34,394 nt of DNA. Origin: Candidatus Symbiothrix sp. GTDB lineage: Bacteria; Bacteroidota; Bacteroidia; Bacteroidales; Azobacteroidaceae. The DNA is taken from positions 1 through 34,394 of the forward strand of contig JAISKT010000203.1 of NCBI GenBank assembly GCA_031261295.1, in the 5' to 3' direction. The position numbers and the translations under genes are program-made. The notes beneath the pieces are model-generated. The model saw only the letters and a program-made list of their open reading frames with translations. It searched no databases and was not told the origin of the DNA. Each line of letters begins with the position of its first letter. Within the stretch, counting starts at the first letter, position 1. This document shows positions 32,910 through 34,394 of the stretch, piece after piece.

Positions 32910-33900
32910 GGGTGTCCCGGCCGATTTTTTTGTAAGTTTGCGTTATGTTTGTACGCAGGAAATGGAACAAATCGGGTAAAATCAGCATTCAGGTGGTATC
33001 ATCCAAGGGAGGCGGCAAGTACAAAGTTTTGCGCAATTTTGGGGTTGGCAGCACCGAACAGGAGCTTGTTGGCATGGAAGAACAGGCACGGAATTTTATT
33101 GTCGAAAGTCAGGGGTTTGTCGGTGAGTTGTTTGAGGACAGAGCGGATGTTTTGCTGTCGGATTTTGTGGCAACTTTTTCCAACGAACAGATTCGGGTGG
33201 TTGGTCCGGAACTGATTTTTGGTGCGCTGTACGACAAAATCGGTTACCATTCGATACCTAATGATATGTTTCGGCATTTGGTAATTTCCCGCCTTTTCAG
33301 TCCGGGCAGCAAACTCAAAACGATTGATTATTTGGCACGTTATCAGGGAACGGTGTATTCCATTGACAAGATTTACCGGTTTTTGGATTCGCTTTGTTTT
33401 GATAAAAAGAAACAAGAAAAAAGGCAAAAAGAGGCAGAATTGGCAGAAAAAACAGACATTAAAACGACTGTTGAAAAAATCACTTTTTAGCATACGAAAA
33501 AGGTTTTGCGAGGCAAAATCAGCGTTGCGTTTTACGATATGACCACACTTTATTTTGAAGCGTCGGACGAGGACGATTTGCGCAAAACAGGATTTTCAAA
33601 AGACGGCAAACACCAGTGTCCGCAGATTTTTCTCGGACTTTTGGTTGCTTCGGGCGGCAATCCGATTGGTTATGAGATATTTGAAGGGAATATATTTGAA
33701 GGGAACACTTTCATTCCTGTTTTGGAAAAATTAGCAAAAAAGTTTTCGTTGGGCAAACCGATAGTAGTCGCCGATTCAGGGCTTTTATCAGAAAAAAACA
33801 GAAAATCGCTGGAAGAAAACGGCTACAAATACATTTTGGGGGCAAGGATAAAAAACGAAAAAGAAATTGTTAAGCAACAAATTTTGGCGTTAAACCTGAA
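32910..33900 (+). mobile_element. Truncated IS1634-like insertion sequence
   Basis: The left end probably lies near the GGGTGTCCC sequence at 32910-32918, and a -7-like TAAGTTTG sits at 32933-32940, just before the transposase ATG. The right part, including the last catalytic residue and the right end, is missing; similarity stops at about 33900, where a glycosyltransferase fragment in the opposite direction begins. Confidence 0.7.
32945..33900 (+). pseudogene. IS1634-family transposase with in-frame stop and lost 3' end
   Basis: The frame opens MFVRRKWNKSGKISIQVV, the usual IS1634 start, and runs to a TAG at 33488-33490. The same frame continues through it into HTKKVLRGKISVAFYDMTTL (catalytic Asp), KTGFSKDGKHQCPQIFLGLLV, GNIFEGNTFIPVLEKL and PIVVADSGLL (second Asp), ILGARIKNEKE. 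The stop is probably a CAG-to-TAG change (Gln). After LALNLKK at about 33900 the protein no longer matches the family and ends soon after, so the region with the catalytic Glu is gone. About two thirds of the gene remains. Confidence 0.88.
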
Positions 33901-34006
33901 AAAAATCTTCTTTTTTCATTATTGCCGACAGCAATTGTTGCCAAACAACTGAAATGCCACCTGCACGCTGTAACGAAAAAACAATATTGTCAAAAATAAT
34001 TTTCAT
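33890..34006 (-). pseudogene. N-terminal stump of a polysaccharide glycosyltransferase, cut by the IS junction
   Basis: From the ATG at 34004-34006 the minus strand reads MKIIFDNIVFSLQRAGGISV, then VWQQLLSAIMKKEDFF, followed by a stop at 33890-33892. The opening is the typical first strand and glycine loop of GT4/GT1-type glycosyltransferases of Bacteroidetes surface-polysaccharide loci. Only about 35 of several hundred residues remain, and the break is near 33900 where the IS1634-like remnant ends. The ATG overlaps the original stop of the acyltransferase gene (ATGA), so the two were translationally coupled. Frame limits rest on my manual translation. Confidence 0.7.
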
Positions 34007-34394
34007 TTTCTTCGTGCATCAATATAAATTTTCAAATCATCGCCCAACCAAAAATCACTATGCACTTTCTGGCGTTTTGCAAATTCCACAGCAGGATTAC
34101 CACCAACAATACTCATTTTTTACGACTACACTACCCGCACCAACTACTGCACCTTTTCCAATCTTTCGACAAGAGGGCGTTACTAATACTTTGGTTGCTA
34201 TCCAAACATAGTCGCCGATTTCAATTCCATAATATTTCTCTTCATAGAGTGGAGAGTTTACATAGTGTGAAACAGTAATGATTTCCACATCTCGACCAAT
34301 TATTACATTATTTCCTATTTTTAATGGAGAACGCACATCAAGCATGTTGCCTTTAATTTTGCAGTTATCCCCAACTATCAAATTTTTATTTGCC
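34003..34394 (-). pseudogene. Left-handed beta-helix acyltransferase (hexapeptide), frameshifted; 5' end outside window
   Basis: The minus frame enters from the right window edge (ANKNLIVGDNCKIKG) and shows hexapeptide turns (SPLKIGNNVIIGRDVEI), the catalytic-type His (VSHYVNSPLY), YGIEIGDYVWIATKVLVTP and IGKGAVVGAGSVVVKN. It then runs out of frame to a stop at 34097. In another frame the expected continuation SIVGGNPAVEFAKRQKVHSD follows from 34113 and ends at the TGA at 34003-34005. Compared with the family pattern SVVTKDVPPYSIVGGNP, about 11 bases are missing at 34114-34115. Such enzymes O- or N-acetylate sugars of surface polysaccharides, so the gene belonged to the adjacent locus. Confidence 0.82.

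Overview
The window comes from a member of the Bacteroidota, most likely order Bacteroidales. It carries a polysaccharide-utilisation locus (PUL) with SusC/SusD proteins and a propeller-type sensor regulator. Lipoproteins have short SPII signals. Promoters match the Bacteroidetes -7 element TAnnTTTG, start sites lack Shine-Dalgarno sequences, and the IS remnants are types common in this phylum. Genus cannot be told from the sequence.

Layout. (1) 1-2866, plus strand: the end of one and the whole of a second FtsX/MacB-type ABC permease. (2) 2869-18514, minus strand: a PUL whose enzymes point to beta-1,4-galactan (pectic galactan side chains). Reading in the direction of transcription it has a sensor/AraC regulator, a secreted clan GH-A (GH5-like) hydrolase, SusC, SusD, a SusE/F-like glycan-binding lipoprotein, a GH53 endo-beta-1,4-galactanase and a GH2 beta-galactosidase. 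From memory the susC-to-GH2 order resembles the B. thetaiotaomicron galactan locus around BT_4667-BT_4671. (3) 18654-19234, plus strand: a small toxin-antitoxin-like pair (54-aa protein plus PIN-domain toxin). (4) 19250-31315, minus strand: a surface-polysaccharide biosynthesis block. It holds fcl and gmd (GDP-L-fucose), a UDP-HexNAc-type dehydrogenase, a PglC-like phosphoglycosyl transferase, a PglE-like aminotransferase, two tandem PglF-like 4,6-dehydratases, and an NtrC/NtrY-type two-component pair at the end. (5) 31316-34394: a decayed edge, with an ISAon1-like remnant, an IS1634-like remnant, a 38-codon stump of a glycosyltransferase, and an acyltransferase broken by a small deletion. The polysaccharide locus probably continues to the right and has lost genes at the IS junction.

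How the parts work together. The SusC/D/E-F complex would bind and import galactan pieces cut by the lipid-anchored GH53 and finished by the GH2. The regulator at 15551-18514 would sense them. Unusually it keeps the propeller sensor, Y_Y_Y domain, TM helix, phospho-acceptor helix and AraC output, but has no ATPase and no receiver domain. The polysaccharide block would make GDP-fucose and a 4-amino-6-deoxy HexNAc sugar and load the latter onto undecaprenyl phosphate.

The most unusual theme is a set of short palindromic or tandem repeats. They fill most same-strand gaps (445, 5328, 6405, 12801 and 30153 onward), and two of them lie in frame inside coding genes: the NtrY-like kinase (19799-19843) and the GH5-like enzyme (13755-13790). 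The in-gene 9-bp-period repeat in the kinase matches the intergenic one at 5328-5372 in period and core (CTTAAG). This suggests mobile short repeats that can be tolerated as protein insertions.
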